From Litoreibacter roseus (GTDB lineage: Bacteria; Pseudomonadota; Alphaproteobacteria; Rhodobacterales; Rhodobacteraceae), in contig NZ_BLJE01000001.1 of assembly GCF_009811795.1 (NCBI RefSeq), positions 1,359,178 to 1,423,177 of the forward strand: 64,000 nt of DNA. The letters run 5' to 3'. The notes under the pieces are model-generated. The model was not told the DNA's origin. It did not search any database and was given only the letters and a program-made list of their open reading frames with translations. The translations under genes were made by a program, and so were the position numbers. Shown here one piece after another: positions 44,880 through 54,858 of this stretch (position 1 is its first letter; each line of letters opens with the position of its first letter).

Positions 44880-45668
44880 GTGGCCGAGACACAAACGCCC
44901 ATTGTGCAGATGAAAGGCATTGAAAAGCATTTCGGCAGCGTCATTGCGCTGGCAGGCGTGTCTGTTGACGTCCACCCGGGCGAGTGCCACTGCCTTCTGG
45001 GTGATAACGGGGCGGGGAAGTCGACGTTCATCAAGACGATGTCAGGTGTGCACAAACCGACACGGGGCGAGATCCTGTTTGAAGGGGCAGAGATGCAGTT
45101 CGACGACCCGCGGGATGCAATCACCGCTGGCATCGCGACGGTCTATCAAGATCTGGCAATGATCCCGCTGATGTCCGTCAGCCGTAATTTTTTCATGGGC
45201 AACGAGCCTTTGAAGCGGGTCGGTCCCTTGAAGCTCTTTGACCATGAGTTCGCGAACCGTGTGACGATGGAAGAAATGAAAAAAATGGGGATCAACCTAC
45301 GCGGGCCAGATCAGGCCGTAGGAACCTTGTCTGGGGGCGAACGGCAGACCGTGGCGATCGCCAGAGCGGTTCATTTCGGGGCGAAGGTTCTTATTCTGGA
45401 CGAGCCGACCTCGGCACTTGGGGTCAGGCAGACTGCCAATGTGCTGTCTACAATCGACAAGGTGCGCAAGACCGGCGTCGCAGTGGTCTTCATCACGCAT
45501 AATGTGCGCCATGCGATGGCAGTGGGCGACCGCTTTACGGTGCTCAACCGGGGCAAGACACTTGGGACCGCCAAGCGCGGCGAAATCACGCCCGAAGAAC
45601 TGCAAGACATGATGGCCGGCGGTCAGGAACTTGTCGCATTGGAAGGTTCGCTCGGCGGGACGGTTTAG
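44880..45668 (+). CDS. Sugar/inositol ABC transporter ATPase
   Basis: Single ATPase domain, 262 residues, GTG start with no spacing to the permease stop. Walker A is GDNGAGKST, the signature [14 protein letters not shown] and Walker [13 protein letters not shown]. It closely resembles the FrcA-type protein at 29616 in layout ([16 protein letters not shown] versus KESRRVLDLIQDVR), so the window holds two independent CUT2 importers. Confidence 0.9.
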   Translation: MAETQTPIVQMKGIEKHFGSVIALAGVSVDVHPGECHCLLGDNGAGKSTFIKTMSGVHKPTRGEILFEGAEMQFDDPRDAITAGIATVYQDLAMIPLMSVSRNFFMGNEPLKRVGPLKLFDHEFANRVTMEEMKKMGINLRGPDQAVGTLSGGERQTVAIARAVHFGAKVLILDEPTSALGVRQTANVLSTIDKVRKTGVAVVFITHNVRHAMAVGDRFTVLNRGKTLGTAKRGEITPEELQDMMAGGQELVALEGSLGGTV

Positions 45669-45732
45669 TCTTTTTGATTGACCCCAGATCGCCCACAGAC
45701 ATCCTGTGTTCGAACCGGACAAGGAACTGAGC

Positions 45733-46134
45733 ATGTCGGACCAAATCTACCACACCTTGGACGCGGCACCACAAAAGGTCGCACCGTTCTCTCACGCCAC
45801 AGAGATCGACGGATGGGTCTTTGTCACGGGACAGATGCCCACGTGGCCCGACGATCCAGAAAAACCGTTGCCCAAAGGGATTGAGGCACAGACACGGCGG
45901 GTGATGGACAATCTTATCATCGTCTTGGACGCTATCGGACTGACGCTGGAGAATGCGCTGCAAGTCCGCGTCTATATCACAGAGTTTGAGCGGGACTACG
46001 CAGCGATGAATGCGACCTATCAGACCTATTTTCAGCCCGAGAAATTGCCTGCACGAACCTGTATTGGTGTGACAGGCCTGGCAGTCGGTGCCCTAGTTGA
46101 GATCGATCTGATCGCAAGACGCCCATCTGAGTAA
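45733..46134 (+). CDS. RidA (YjgF/YER057c) family protein
   Basis: 133-residue protein of the reactive imine deaminase family. It keeps the active-site arginine in LPARTCIGVTGLAVGALVEIDLIA, including the usual VEID glutamate, so deaminase activity is plausible. AAGGA at 45721 supports the ATG at 45733. It follows the inositol importer by 64 bases with no terminator between, so it may be cotranscribed. Function in this island is not obvious; it could hydrolyse unstable intermediates. Confidence 0.85.
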   Translation: MSDQIYHTLDAAPQKVAPFSHATEIDGWVFVTGQMPTWPDDPEKPLPKGIEAQTRRVMDNLIIVLDAIGLTLENALQVRVYITEFERDYAAMNATYQTYFQPEKLPARTCIGVTGLAVGALVEIDLIARRPSE

Positions 46135-46460
46135 CGCCAAAGATACCGATCTTCTTCGCAAGAAAAAACGGTGCAGAGAGCGACCTCTGCACCGTTTCCA
46201 TTCCAGACCCGCGCTGGGGATGACGGGCAAGCGAAATGTAAGTTGGTCATCTGTGGGACTATAATCACAGAAACCAACAATCCGGATAAACCGGCCCGAA
46301 AGACACACGACTTGAAATTGCAAGTGCACGCCCCCGGTTGAAGTCCCATGGCAAATGCCACCACTCACGGAACGGTTTAACGATGCCGTAGCTCACAGAA
46401 ATTTCAAAGTAAGCGTTTCCATACCCTTAACGGAAATGGCAACTGCCTAAACTTCCCAGT
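46135..46460. other. Intergenic stretch between convergent genes
   Basis: 326 bases between ridA-like and the LuxR-type gene. Apart from the bidirectional terminator at 46166-46197 I see no gene, repeat or RNA. Confidence 0.6.
46166..46197. terminator. Bidirectional Rho-independent terminator
   Basis: AAACGGTGCAGAG (46166-46178) and CTCTGCACCGTTT (46185-46197) form a perfect 13-bp stem with a 6-base loop. The stem ends in A's on one side and T's on the other, so it can end transcription from both directions. Confidence 0.9.
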
Positions 46461-47219
46461 TTATCTTTCGATCAGGAAGAACTGGTTCTGAGATGATGCC
46501 TTCAAAATTGCCTGCGCTGTCGTGTCGACGTCGAGAGACTCCCGTGCAAGGCGCAGATGCTTTTCCACCGTGGCGGGGTTCAGGCCCATGATCGTTGCAG
46601 TGTCTTGAATGGTTTTGCCGTCCGCCACCCATTCCAGAACTTCACGCTGGCGCTTGGTCAGTTTGCGGCGTTGACCTGTCGTGTGAGGCAGTTGCGTGAC
46701 CTTCAGGTGCATCACCTTGTTTACCAGCTCAATATCGGCCCCATGCTCGGCCCAGATGGCGTCAACGTCGGCTTGCGTCAGGCCCCGGCGTGCGGTCATC
46801 CCAATTGCCCCCTTGGCCCGCAATGATACATCGTGGAAGCTGATGGTGTATCCTGCCGTGACCTCCATGCGGGCATTTACGGCCATCGCCTCCATCTCGT
46901 CCGTGCCAAGCTTTCCGGACTGCATCTGTTCCAAAATAACGCGCCAGCTGCATGCACCTACGTTTTCTGCAGCCCAAGCAACCATAGGACCTTTGAAATA
47001 CATGCCTTCGCCAACGAAGATGTCGACATATTCCGGATCGTGATTGGTCAGGATCAACGCATCCTGCAAATCACCGAGCGTCGCACCTGTCCGAAACCGC
47101 GTATAGCCGTAGATAAGCCGATCAAAGCCATACTCGTCCATCTTTTCGGTGTGCATGGCCCATGCGTCTTCGATCGCGTCGGCTTCCGCCAGTTTCGACA
47201 TAAGTTCCGTGATCGTCAT
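46461..47219 (-). CDS. LuxR-family regulator with autoinducer-type domain
   Basis: 252 residues: an N-terminal autoinducer-binding-type domain and a C-terminal LuxR helix-turn-helix, LTKRQREVLEWVADGKTIQDTATIMGLNPATVEKHL. No luxI-like synthase is in the window, so it looks like a solo. In the ligand region the usual aspartate before proline (DPV in TraR-type proteins) is glycine (KGPMV), and the usual tryptophan and tyrosine appear as Tyr and Phe by eye alignment. The signal may therefore not be a standard acyl-homoserine lactone. Its ATG overlaps the aroQ stop by 4 bases. Confidence 0.8.
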   Translation of the reverse strand: MTITELMSKLAEADAIEDAWAMHTEKMDEYGFDRLIYGYTRFRTGATLGDLQDALILTNHDPEYVDIFVGEGMYFKGPMVAWAAENVGACSWRVILEQMQSGKLGTDEMEAMAVNARMEVTAGYTISFHDVSLRAKGAIGMTARRGLTQADVDAIWAEHGADIELVNKVMHLKVTQLPHTTGQRRKLTKRQREVLEWVADGKTIQDTATIMGLNPATVEKHLRLARESLDVDTTAQAILKASSQNQFFLIER

Positions 47220-47656
47220 AGCTGTCCCAAATGACTTGCCAACGCGTCAATCGCCAGAAGGTAGCTCTGCGCCCCAAAACCGCAGATCTGACCCAATGCA
47301 ACTGGCGCTATGTAAGAGCGATGGCGAAATTCTTCGCGTGCGTGGATATTGGACAGATGGACTTCGACGCAGGGCAATTCAACCGACGTGATCGCATCCA
47401 TCAAAGCAATCGAGGTATGCGTGAACGCACCTGCGTTCAAAGCAATCCCGTCATGGGTGCCGCGGGCATCGTGGATGGCATCAACCAGCAAGCCTTCGTG
47501 ATTTGACTGAAAAAACGTCATGTCAAAACCAAGGGCCGAAGCGCGTGCTTGACACACCTCTTCGATATCCGAAAGCGTGACGCTTCCGTATACTTCAGGT
47601 TGCCGTAACCCCAATAAATTAAGGTTCGGGCCGTTCAGAATAAGCAGAGATGGCAT
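47216..47656 (-). CDS. aroQ: 3-dehydroquinate dehydratase, type II
   Basis: Shikimate pathway enzyme, 146 residues, the usual dodecameric type II length. It has LLILNGPNLNLLGLRQPEVYG with the catalytic Tyr, SNHEGLLVDAI, LNAGAFTHTSIAL and VEVHLSNIHAREEFRHRS with the catalytic His. It is first in a two-gene unit with the LuxR-type regulator. 47657-47870 upstream has no gene. Confidence 0.96.
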   Translation of the reverse strand: MPSLLILNGPNLNLLGLRQPEVYGSVTLSDIEEVCQARASALGFDMTFFQSNHEGLLVDAIHDARGTHDGIALNAGAFTHTSIALMDAITSVELPCVEVHLSNIHAREEFRHRSYIAPVALGQICGFGAQSYLLAIDALASHLGQL

Positions 47657-47830
47657 GAAGTTTCCTTTTCACCAGATTCTGCGTAGCCCTATGAGCAGCC
47701 TTTGTCGAGACCCAGTACAGCGCAAATCTTCCATTTGACGCACCGAAAAATGGCGAAAAGTTGCCGTAAGGTCAACTGACGTAAACGTCGCATTCCCTGT
47801 CGTCGATTTTGGCAAGAATCGGCAGCTTTA

Positions 47831-47852
47831 GGGCGCCCCAACTGGGCCGCCC
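47831..47852. terminator. GC-rich hairpin after the VPxPA-CTERM gene
   Basis: GGGCG and CGCCC arms enclose a CCC/GGG inner stem with an AGTT loop. It lies 19 bases past the stop of the minus-strand gene ending at 47871. No U-tract follows, so termination is uncertain. Confidence 0.35.
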
Positions 47853-47870
47853 CGCGCTTTGCCAAAATTT

Positions 47871-48398
47871 TCAGGTGCGACGGCGAAGTGCAGCCAATCC
47901 TGCCACACCGACAAGAAGCAAAGGAAGACTCGCAGGCACGGGAATGACATTGACCTCATCCGCAACAATTCGCGCGGAGGCTGTGAAGAAACCGTCCTCT
48001 GCATCCTCCTCGAAGAAACTGAAGATCGCTGTGGCCGTTGGTCCGAAAAGATCCGCCGCCGTTCCGCTTAAGTCTCCATAAATAGCGGTCAGGGTGTCTT
48101 CACCGCCTTCAACAAAATCGAATGTCACATCCAGAAGTGTGAAGCTTTCAAGCAAAGGATCATCGCTCTCGTCACTCGATACGAAGAGTTCCGCAAACGT
48201 TGTGCCATCGAGGTCTGTGCCACCGGACGCGGAAATTGTTATGCCATCGCCATCTGTATCGGAGTCCACGAAATCTGCGAAGCCGCCGTCAAGAAATACA
48301 AACTCGTTGAGGCTTTCAAAGATCGTGACGGGCGCCGCCGTGGCGGCCGTAGGCAGCAAAAAAGACGCCGCGACGAGGATGGGTTTAAGAATAGTCAT
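47871..48398 (-). CDS. Surface protein with VPxPA-CTERM sorting signal
   Basis: 175 residues with a signal peptide (KPILVAASFLLPTAATAAP) and a C-terminal sorting tail VPVPASLPLLLVGVAGLAALRRR: a VPxPA motif, a hydrophobic helix and an arginine cluster, as in proteins handled by exosortase/archaeosortase-type systems of Rhodobacteraceae. The middle is acidic and rich in Asp, Thr and Phe with no known domain. It is probably exported and processed at the inner membrane. It lies downstream of the secreted nuclease. Confidence 0.85.
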   Translation of the reverse strand: MTILKPILVAASFLLPTAATAAPVTIFESLNEFVFLDGGFADFVDSDTDGDGITISASGGTDLDGTTFAELFVSSDESDDPLLESFTLLDVTFDFVEGGEDTLTAIYGDLSGTAADLFGPTATAIFSFFEEDAEDGFFTASARIVADEVNVIPVPASLPLLLVGVAGLAALRRRT

Positions 48399-48467
48399 GG
48401 GTAGGTCCTTTGATACACTGGTAAGAAGGGCAGGGCGCGCCGATAGGTGACGCGCCCAAGTCCCAGA

Positions 48468-51400
48468 TCATGATGTGAAAATGTCGTCTGCAAAGGTGAT
48501 CAGGTCTATATCGCTTACGCCACTCAGATAGATCACATCGCGATCCTCTTCGAGCGCTATGCGCAGCGTGCTGCCAAGGCTGCGGCTGCCTGCAATCTCG
48601 GCCCCGTTCAGGTCGAGAATATCCTCGTCGACATTGAAATCGAGGATCCGCAAGCTGTCGCGGCGACCGTCGATGTCACCGAACACGAACGTATCCGCGC
48701 CACCGCCGCCAAGCACTTTGTCCAAACGACCGCCGAGACCCTGAATGATCTCATCGGCGTCAGTCCCATTGATCCGGTCATTGCCGGTCGTGCCTGTCAG
48801 GACGATTGGATCATCACTTTCTAGGTCGAGGCCAATGATCACTGGGTCGTGATCAGATCCCCGTGACGGGCTACTGCCGTCAAACAGACCCTGATCCGTC
48901 GGCCGCAGCGGATCTACGAACGTGCCGTCCAGATTGTAGTCGAAGAAAACGGGTGCATCGGAATTGATGTTCCAAGTCGTTGCACCTGTGACTTGATCAA
49001 GAAGGCTTTCATTGGCCAGCGCATAGTCAAGCGTGCCGATCTGGCCAGAGAACCGGTAGGAGTAGACGTCGTCACCCTCAAACGCCCGGGCCAGATCCGT
49101 GTAGCCCGCGTCCTCAAGCGTGGTGATCGGCGTCTCCCGCGCATAAGAGTTGAGATCACCCAAGATGATCACATCATCATCGCCGGAATTGGTCGGGTCC
49201 GTGGCGAGCCACTCGGACAGTTCGCGCGCGGCTTCGGTTCGCGTCGCGTTGTTGCGGCCCGCGCCGTCCCCCTGATCCTCGTCTGCCGCCGCCCCGGTGA
49301 GAGATCCTTTTGATTTGAAATGGTTGACGGACGCAGTGAACTCGCCGCCGGTTTCAATCTCTTCGAACGTCTGCGCGATAGCGGCGCGGTTGAACCCATC
49401 CCCGGACGTTTCGTCACCCAGAGGATCCAGAAACTCGGGGGTGTCGAGGATCGACATGCTGCCAACCAACGCGGTCGTGGAGGTGTCATAGATGAATGCG
49501 ACAGCAATGGCGTCATCGCCTACGAATTCCTGACCCGGATCGACATAGGCCCACGTCTCGGACCCAAGTCGTGCGTTGATCTCGGCGACTAGCTGTACAA
49601 TCGCCGCATCCTCGCCTTCGAAATCGTTCTCCATCTCGATCAGGCCGATCACATCCGCGTCCATTCCGAGAATGGTGGTCACCAGCTTGTCGGTCTGACG
49701 GGCAAGTTCTTCAGCGGAATCCGCACCGCGCGGGTTGCTGCCGTTGTCTGTGGTGCCGTCAATCGTGGTGAAGTAGTTGAGCACATTCAACGACGCCACT
49801 TTATAGTCGCTGCCGACACTCAACGGCTCGGGTTCGAACGGGTTGGTTTCTTCGCGGACTTCGAAAGCGGCGGCATCGGGAAGCCGCAGGCGATAGTTGC
49901 TGAAATCGTAGTCGAAGATTGCGGTAATCGGCTCCAATTCCTGGCCCATACGAGGTCCGTCAGGATTATCGAAAAGATCGCCATCAGGCTCCGTAATAGG
50001 GGAGAAATCAGCGCGTCGTCCGTTCGTACCGTCATCAATGAGGATCGAACGGTTCGCGACTTCCTCTTGATAAGCCGCGTTGCCAACCGCATCCGGGGTG
50101 TTGAGTTGGGAGTACTGATAGATAGGTCCGTCTGTGGACAGAGTCGCCTCGCCGAAGTCTTCGTAGTTGAACGTTTCTGTGAATGTCAGCGGCTCATCTA
50201 TGGTGACCAGCATCCCCTCCAGAGCCTCCCGGACGTCGGTGTCCGGCAGCGCGACGCTGACAGCCAGCGACAGCGGATCAGCCGCGGCGGCTTCTTCGAT
50301 CCGGACCTCTGTGACTTCTATGGTCGTCTTGCCAAAGCGTTCGACCACCGTGCCGAGGACACGCACCTTGTCACCAGCAGAAACATCGGTTGTGAAATCA
50401 CCGTCCTCGAATGCAAACACACCCTCAGAGGTCAGATCGTTTTCGTCACGGTCTTCGACCTCCTCCATTACGAAGAAACCGCCCAGATTGCGGAATTCAT
50501 CCGCATCGCCGTTCTGAAAATCACCGGTCACGATGCCTTCGATGACAACTGTCTCACCGACAAGCGGGCTGTCATCACCATCGCCCTGTACAGCACTTAT
50601 CAAGGTCGGATCATCATCGATGGATCCATCCCCGCCGCCGGAACCGCCACCGTCGCTGTCATCGCCGATGCGCACGTTATCAACCACGAGCGGTTCAAAC
50701 CCATCGTTCGAGGTCAGTTCGATCTCAAGGCTGAGCACGTCACCCTCAGGCAGATCAAAGGTGAAATCCTGAAGCGATGTAGTCAAAACCGTGCCGTCAC
50801 CAAAACCGGACAGGTCTGTGTCCTGCAACAGGTTTCCGGGCGTCCCGTCGTTCAGGAACTGCCCGATAAGCACCCGATCGCCACCGTCAAGCGTGGCAAA
50901 GACACGAATTCCGTCGCCGGCCTCGTAGTTGTCAAAAGAACTGCTATCTAGCGCACCCAATGCCATCGTGACTGTGGGCGCTGCGTAGCCCGTCAGATCA
51001 ACGTTCGGAATTTCGATAGATTGGGTAGCAGGTCCGCCATCGCCGTCATTGTCTTGCGCGTAGATCGCAAAATTTCCGTCAAACTGATTGAAATCATCAC
51101 GGGCACCATTGGCCGGATCAGGGGCTGCGAACCGACCAAAGAAATCAAAGCCACCATCATCGAACGCACCCGACAGGGTATAGGTCACCCCCGGTTCGCC
51201 TTCGAAGCTCTCAACAAAAAGCTCGGAGCTTCCGCCGCCGCCATCGCCGCCTATCTCACCATCGACCACCAGGTTGTCGATACCATACTCATCGCGGGAT
51301 CCCGAGCCGGACACATCGTTGCCCTCGAACTGGAGCACCAGCGTCGATCCAGCGGGCAGGGTGCCAGGCAGCGTCACGCTGAAGGCTTCAATCTCGATAC

Positions 51401-51821
51401 CTGCATCACTTGAGGCTTCAGGCGTCACAAAGGACGCCATGTCCATGAATGCGCCACCGTTGATTGAGACGGACAGATTGAGCGCATTCGCACGCTCCGT
51501 ATTGTTCAGAGACAAGAGGTCATAGGAGATCGTGACATCGCTCAGATCGGTCTCGCCTGTGTCGAGTGTCAGGGTCAACGCTCCAGGGGTGAAATCACTG
51601 CCTCCGGGTTGAATCCAGAGCGCATTATCGCCCTCGCGCTCGAGCGCGTAGATACCGCCTGTCGTCTCGCCGCCAGTCGTCGCACCCCGTGCAAGATCAG
51701 CCGCGCTATTGAAACCAGCCACTGACCAAAGATCGCTGTCTAGCTGACCCACCGCAGGTTCCGCACCGAACCCATTACCAAGAAAATCGTTGAAATCACT
51801 CGCAAATATATCTCGTCTCAT
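48468..51821 (-). CDS. Secreted ExeM/NucH-type nuclease with RTX-like C-terminus
   Basis: 1117 residues, very acidic, no signal peptide. The N-terminal half has lamina-like and beta-rich repeats (SSELFVESFEGEPGVTYTLSG region). An OB-like domain at about 408-530 reads LISAVQGDGDDSPLVGETVV. The nuclease domain of the endonuclease/exonuclease/phosphatase type is at about 670-997: YKVASLNVLNYFTT, VIGLIEMEND, HFKSKGSLTG, ILGDLNSYARETP and SDHDPVI. A C-terminal region (TTGNDRINGTDADEIIQGL, GGGGADTFVFGD) resembles calcium-binding RTX tails of type I-secreted proteins. It should degrade extracellular DNA. The export route is inferred. Confidence 0.85.
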   Translation of the reverse strand: MRRDIFASDFNDFLGNGFGAEPAVGQLDSDLWSVAGFNSAADLARGATTGGETTGGIYALEREGDNALWIQPGGSDFTPGALTLTLDTGETDLSDVTISYDLLSLNNTERANALNLSVSINGGAFMDMASFVTPEASSDAGIEIEAFSVTLPGTLPAGSTLVLQFEGNDVSGSGSRDEYGIDNLVVDGEIGGDGGGGSSELFVESFEGEPGVTYTLSGAFDDGGFDFFGRFAAPDPANGARDDFNQFDGNFAIYAQDNDGDGGPATQSIEIPNVDLTGYAAPTVTMALGALDSSSFDNYEAGDGIRVFATLDGGDRVLIGQFLNDGTPGNLLQDTDLSGFGDGTVLTTSLQDFTFDLPEGDVLSLEIELTSNDGFEPLVVDNVRIGDDSDGGGSGGGDGSIDDDPTLISAVQGDGDDSPLVGETVVIEGIVTGDFQNGDADEFRNLGGFFVMEEVEDRDENDLTSEGVFAFEDGDFTTDVSAGDKVRVLGTVVERFGKTTIEVTEVRIEEAAAADPLSLAVSVALPDTDVREALEGMLVTIDEPLTFTETFNYEDFGEATLSTDGPIYQYSQLNTPDAVGNAAYQEEVANRSILIDDGTNGRRADFSPITEPDGDLFDNPDGPRMGQELEPITAIFDYDFSNYRLRLPDAAAFEVREETNPFEPEPLSVGSDYKVASLNVLNYFTTIDGTTDNGSNPRGADSAEELARQTDKLVTTILGMDADVIGLIEMENDFEGEDAAIVQLVAEINARLGSETWAYVDPGQEFVGDDAIAVAFIYDTSTTALVGSMSILDTPEFLDPLGDETSGDGFNRAAIAQTFEEIETGGEFTASVNHFKSKGSLTGAAADEDQGDGAGRNNATRTEAARELSEWLATDPTNSGDDDVIILGDLNSYARETPITTLEDAGYTDLARAFEGDDVYSYRFSGQIGTLDYALANESLLDQVTGATTWNINSDAPVFFDYNLDGTFVDPLRPTDQGLFDGSSPSRGSDHDPVIIGLDLESDDPIVLTGTTGNDRINGTDADEIIQGLGGRLDKVLGGGGADTFVFGDIDGRRDSLRILDFNVDEDILDLNGAEIAGSRSLGSTLRIALEEDRDVIYLSGVSDIDLITFADDIFTS

Positions 51822-51980
51822 GGATGTCCCACCCTCTTGTTATAATATGCAGGTAGGGACATCAGCTGTGTATAAATCACAGCACCAGACACGCCCCCAC
51901 GCAGCCCGGCACAGGGCTATTTTGGAGGTGTAACAGGTTTGTTAAGGAAAACGAACGAAAGGTTAAATCTTCACGCTACG

Positions 51981-52751
51981 TCAGGTCGCACGGCGCGGGA
52001 TGCTGAAAGTTTCGGGGTCCGGCGGGGGCAACTTCGAGAGCCATGAGACGACTTTTTGACGGCATTGCGCCCCCGCCCAATCGCTGGAAAACAGGGTTTC
52101 GATCTCGACCGGATAGCGCAGGGCGATCCGTCGCCATTGGTGTAAGATCAGCAATCGAAGTGACGCAGCCTGAAACGGTGGCAGTGCACCTGGATCCGGA
52201 AAGTCTTCAGCCAATGCGTCGAGCGCAATGGACAATGTCTGATGCCCGGCGCCCAAACGCTGCAAAGCGGCATCCGTTACCCACCCAGGCAAAGCCTGCG
52301 CATCGACGGGTGTAACCAGAGCGTCCATTTGCTCAGTGTGCATCTGTGTATGCAACCACATCCGGCGCCCGATCCGAACGGCGCCTGTGATGATATCCGC
52401 AGCGCCGGGTTCGGTGACGATCAGGTACCACTTGGCGTCCTCACTTGCTGCAGACGGGGCGTAGACATGTGTCTGAAACAGCCGAACCTGCGCGCGAGCG
52501 TGATCCGTCAGGCTGTAGTGGCTAACGCGGCCTTCTTTTCGGGACACGATCCAGTTGTCTTTCTTCAGGCGATGCAAAGCGGTGCGCACAGCCTCCTGCT
52601 TTATACCAAGCGGCGCCAGCAGGGCGCTGAGGACAGGCCCGCTCAGCGTGGCGCCGTCATCAATCGCGAGATCACCGAAGGCAGTCACGAGCACCGACCA
52701 CACCTTGAGCGGCGGCAAGCTGGAGAACGCAGGCAAGTCCGTAAAAATCAT
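51981..52751 (-). CDS. paaX: PaaX-family transcriptional regulator
   Basis: 256 residues, shorter than E. coli PaaX (about 316). The N-terminal winged helix is SVLVTAFGDLAIDDG through VRTALHRLKKDNWIVSRKEGR and ends in SHYSLTDHARAQV; the rest matches the PaaX C-terminal domain pattern (DAKWYLIVTEPG). PaaX proteins repress phenylacetate genes and respond to phenylacetyl-CoA. It lies 31 bases after paaZ on the same strand, so it is probably cotranscribed with it. Confidence 0.85.
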   Translation of the reverse strand: MIFTDLPAFSSLPPLKVWSVLVTAFGDLAIDDGATLSGPVLSALLAPLGIKQEAVRTALHRLKKDNWIVSRKEGRVSHYSLTDHARAQVRLFQTHVYAPSAASEDAKWYLIVTEPGAADIITGAVRIGRRMWLHTQMHTEQMDALVTPVDAQALPGWVTDAALQRLGAGHQTLSIALDALAEDFPDPGALPPFQAASLRLLILHQWRRIALRYPVEIETLFSSDWAGAQCRQKVVSWLSKLPPPDPETFSIPRRAT

Positions 52752-52782
52752 TCTATTACCCTACGAGGCGGTCGTTCTGGCG

Positions 52783-54825
52783 TCAGCTTGAAGCTGCATA
52801 CGCATTCATAGTCAAAAGGTCGTAGGTCGCGACGGTCTCATTGTCCTGATTGCTGAGCCGGACGTCCCAGCGGACCTCACCATATTCATCATTACGTTTG
52901 GTCTTCTGCTTGACCGTCAGTCTGACCTGGATGCTATCCCCCGGTACGACAGGTTTCATGAACCGCAACCTGTCGAGCCCGGTGTTCGCAAGCACCGGTC
53001 CGGGGTCGGGCTGTACGAAAAGACCTGCCGCAAAAGACAGCAACAGGTAGCCATGCGCCACGCGGCCGGGAAAGAATGGATTGGCAGCGGCAGCGTCCTC
53101 ATCCATGTGCGCATAGAAGGTATCCCCGGTAAATCTTGCGAAGGTCTCGATGTCGTCCAATGTGACGGTTCTGCTGTCGCTGTGAAGCGTTTCGCCGACC
53201 TTGAGGACTTCGAACGTGCGTGTGAACGGATGGGTGTCCTCGGTGATTTCGCGACTGCCGTCTGTCCATGTCCCGGCGATGGCCGAAACGATATCCGGGC
53301 TGCCCTGAATTGCGGTGCGTTGCATGTAGTGAAGGACGCCTCGGACGCCACCCAGTTCTTCGCCGCCGCCCGCACGACCCGGCCCACCATGCACCATGTG
53401 GGGTAGGGGTGATCCATGTCCCGTGGCCGCGTCTTTGCTGTCGCGATTGTTGAAGTAGAGCCGACCATGCCACGCGGCAGACCCAAGAGCGAGCTGGCGC
53501 GCAACGTCTGTATCGCGGGTTATGACTGATGCAACAAGGCTGCCCTTGCCGCGGTTGAGAAGTGCAATCGCATGATCCAGATCACGGTATCCCATTATAG
53601 TCGAAACCGGTCCGAATGCTTCGACGTCATGCACATTGCGCGCCGCATCAGGGTCAGCACAGTGAAACAACATTGGCGGCAGAAATGCGCCGTCCTGCAC
53701 GTCGTCGCCGGAGATCTCAAAACCGTTTGGGTCCCCGAAGACGCGCTCCGCCTCGGCGCTGATCTGTGACACCTTGTCCAGAACATCGTGCTTCTGGCTT
53801 GCAGAAACCAGCGCCCCCATACCCGTGGTGTGCAGATTTGGATCACCAATCACGACCTCGCTCAGTCGCTGCTTCAACGCGTGGACGACGGCATCAAGAA
53901 GACTGTCAGGCACAAAGACGCGGCGCACCGCGGTACATTTCTGTCCGGCCTTCACGGTGATTTCCTGACACACTTCCTTGATGAAAATAGAGAACTCTGG
54001 CGTTTCCGGTTTGGCATCAGGTCCCAGCACGGATGCATTCAGACTGTCTTGTTCCGCCACAAACCGAACAGAGTTTTCCAGTATGTTCGCCCGCCCACGC
54101 AGCTTAAGCGCGGTTTCCGCTGAACCGGTGAAACTGACAATATCCTGCGGTCCCAGTAAATCCAGCATGTCGCCCAAACCGCCCGCCACGAACTGCAATG
54201 CCCCCTGTGGCAGAAGGCCGCTTTCAAGCATCAGCCGTACGCAGGCCTCCGTCACGTAGCAGGTCGCCGTTGCAGGCTTCACGATGGCGGGCACACCCGC
54301 CAAAAGGGTCGGGGCGAGCTTCTCCAACATGCCCCAGACAGGAAAATTAAACGCATTGATATGCACGGCAACCCCTTGCAGTGGCGTGCAAATGTGCTGC
54401 CCAAGGAAGCTGCCATCTCGGCTAAGATACTCAACATCACCATCAATATAGACCCGTGCATCCGGCATTTCTCGACGCCCCTTGGAGGCAATGACAAACA
54501 TGGTCGAAATTCCACCGTCGATATCGATCTTGTGGTCACTGAGCGTCCCGCCCGTGTGATAAGACAGATCATAAAGCGCCTGTTTGTGCTGACTGAGATA
54601 GGTCGCCAACGCCTTCACCATTCGCGCGCGGTCATGAAACGTCATGTCCCGTAATGTCGGACCGCCCGCGGTCTTTGCGTGCTCAAGAAGCACGCCAGCA
54701 TCGAGGTGAGAGCGTCCCGCCTCGGCAATCACACGGCCCGTCAGCGCGCTTTCGATCGGCCGCGCGCCGCTGTCCGGCGCCAACCATTGTCCTGCGGCAA
54801 ATGACTGGACAGATTGGATGGTCAT
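52783..54825 (-). CDS. paaZ: Bifunctional oxepin-CoA hydrolase / semialdehyde dehydrogenase
   Basis: Opens the oxepin-CoA ring and oxidises the resulting semialdehyde in phenylacetate breakdown. 680 residues from the ATG at 54825. An aldehyde dehydrogenase domain holds catalytic Cys297 in [11 protein letters not shown] (E. coli PaaZ C295). A C-terminal MaoC-type hydratase domain has [18 protein letters not shown] and [17 protein letters not shown] 64-codon upstream extension crosses the divergent promoter and is rejected. The ribosome site is GGGAG. Confidence 0.94.
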   Translation of the reverse strand: MTIQSVQSFAAGQWLAPDSGARPIESALTGRVIAEAGRSHLDAGVLLEHAKTAGGPTLRDMTFHDRARMVKALATYLSQHKQALYDLSYHTGGTLSDHKIDIDGGISTMFVIASKGRREMPDARVYIDGDVEYLSRDGSFLGQHICTPLQGVAVHINAFNFPVWGMLEKLAPTLLAGVPAIVKPATATCYVTEACVRLMLESGLLPQGALQFVAGGLGDMLDLLGPQDIVSFTGSAETALKLRGRANILENSVRFVAEQDSLNASVLGPDAKPETPEFSIFIKEVCQEITVKAGQKCTAVRRVFVPDSLLDAVVHALKQRLSEVVIGDPNLHTTGMGALVSASQKHDVLDKVSQISAEAERVFGDPNGFEISGDDVQDGAFLPPMLFHCADPDAARNVHDVEAFGPVSTIMGYRDLDHAIALLNRGKGSLVASVITRDTDVARQLALGSAAWHGRLYFNNRDSKDAATGHGSPLPHMVHGGPGRAGGGEELGGVRGVLHYMQRTAIQGSPDIVSAIAGTWTDGSREITEDTHPFTRTFEVLKVGETLHSDSRTVTLDDIETFARFTGDTFYAHMDEDAAAANPFFPGRVAHGYLLLSFAAGLFVQPDPGPVLANTGLDRLRFMKPVVPGDSIQVRLTVKQKTKRNDEYGEVRWDVRLSNQDNETVATYDLLTMNAYAASS

Positions 54826-54858
54826 GACAGCTCTCCCTCTGGGTCGGATAATTAATTG

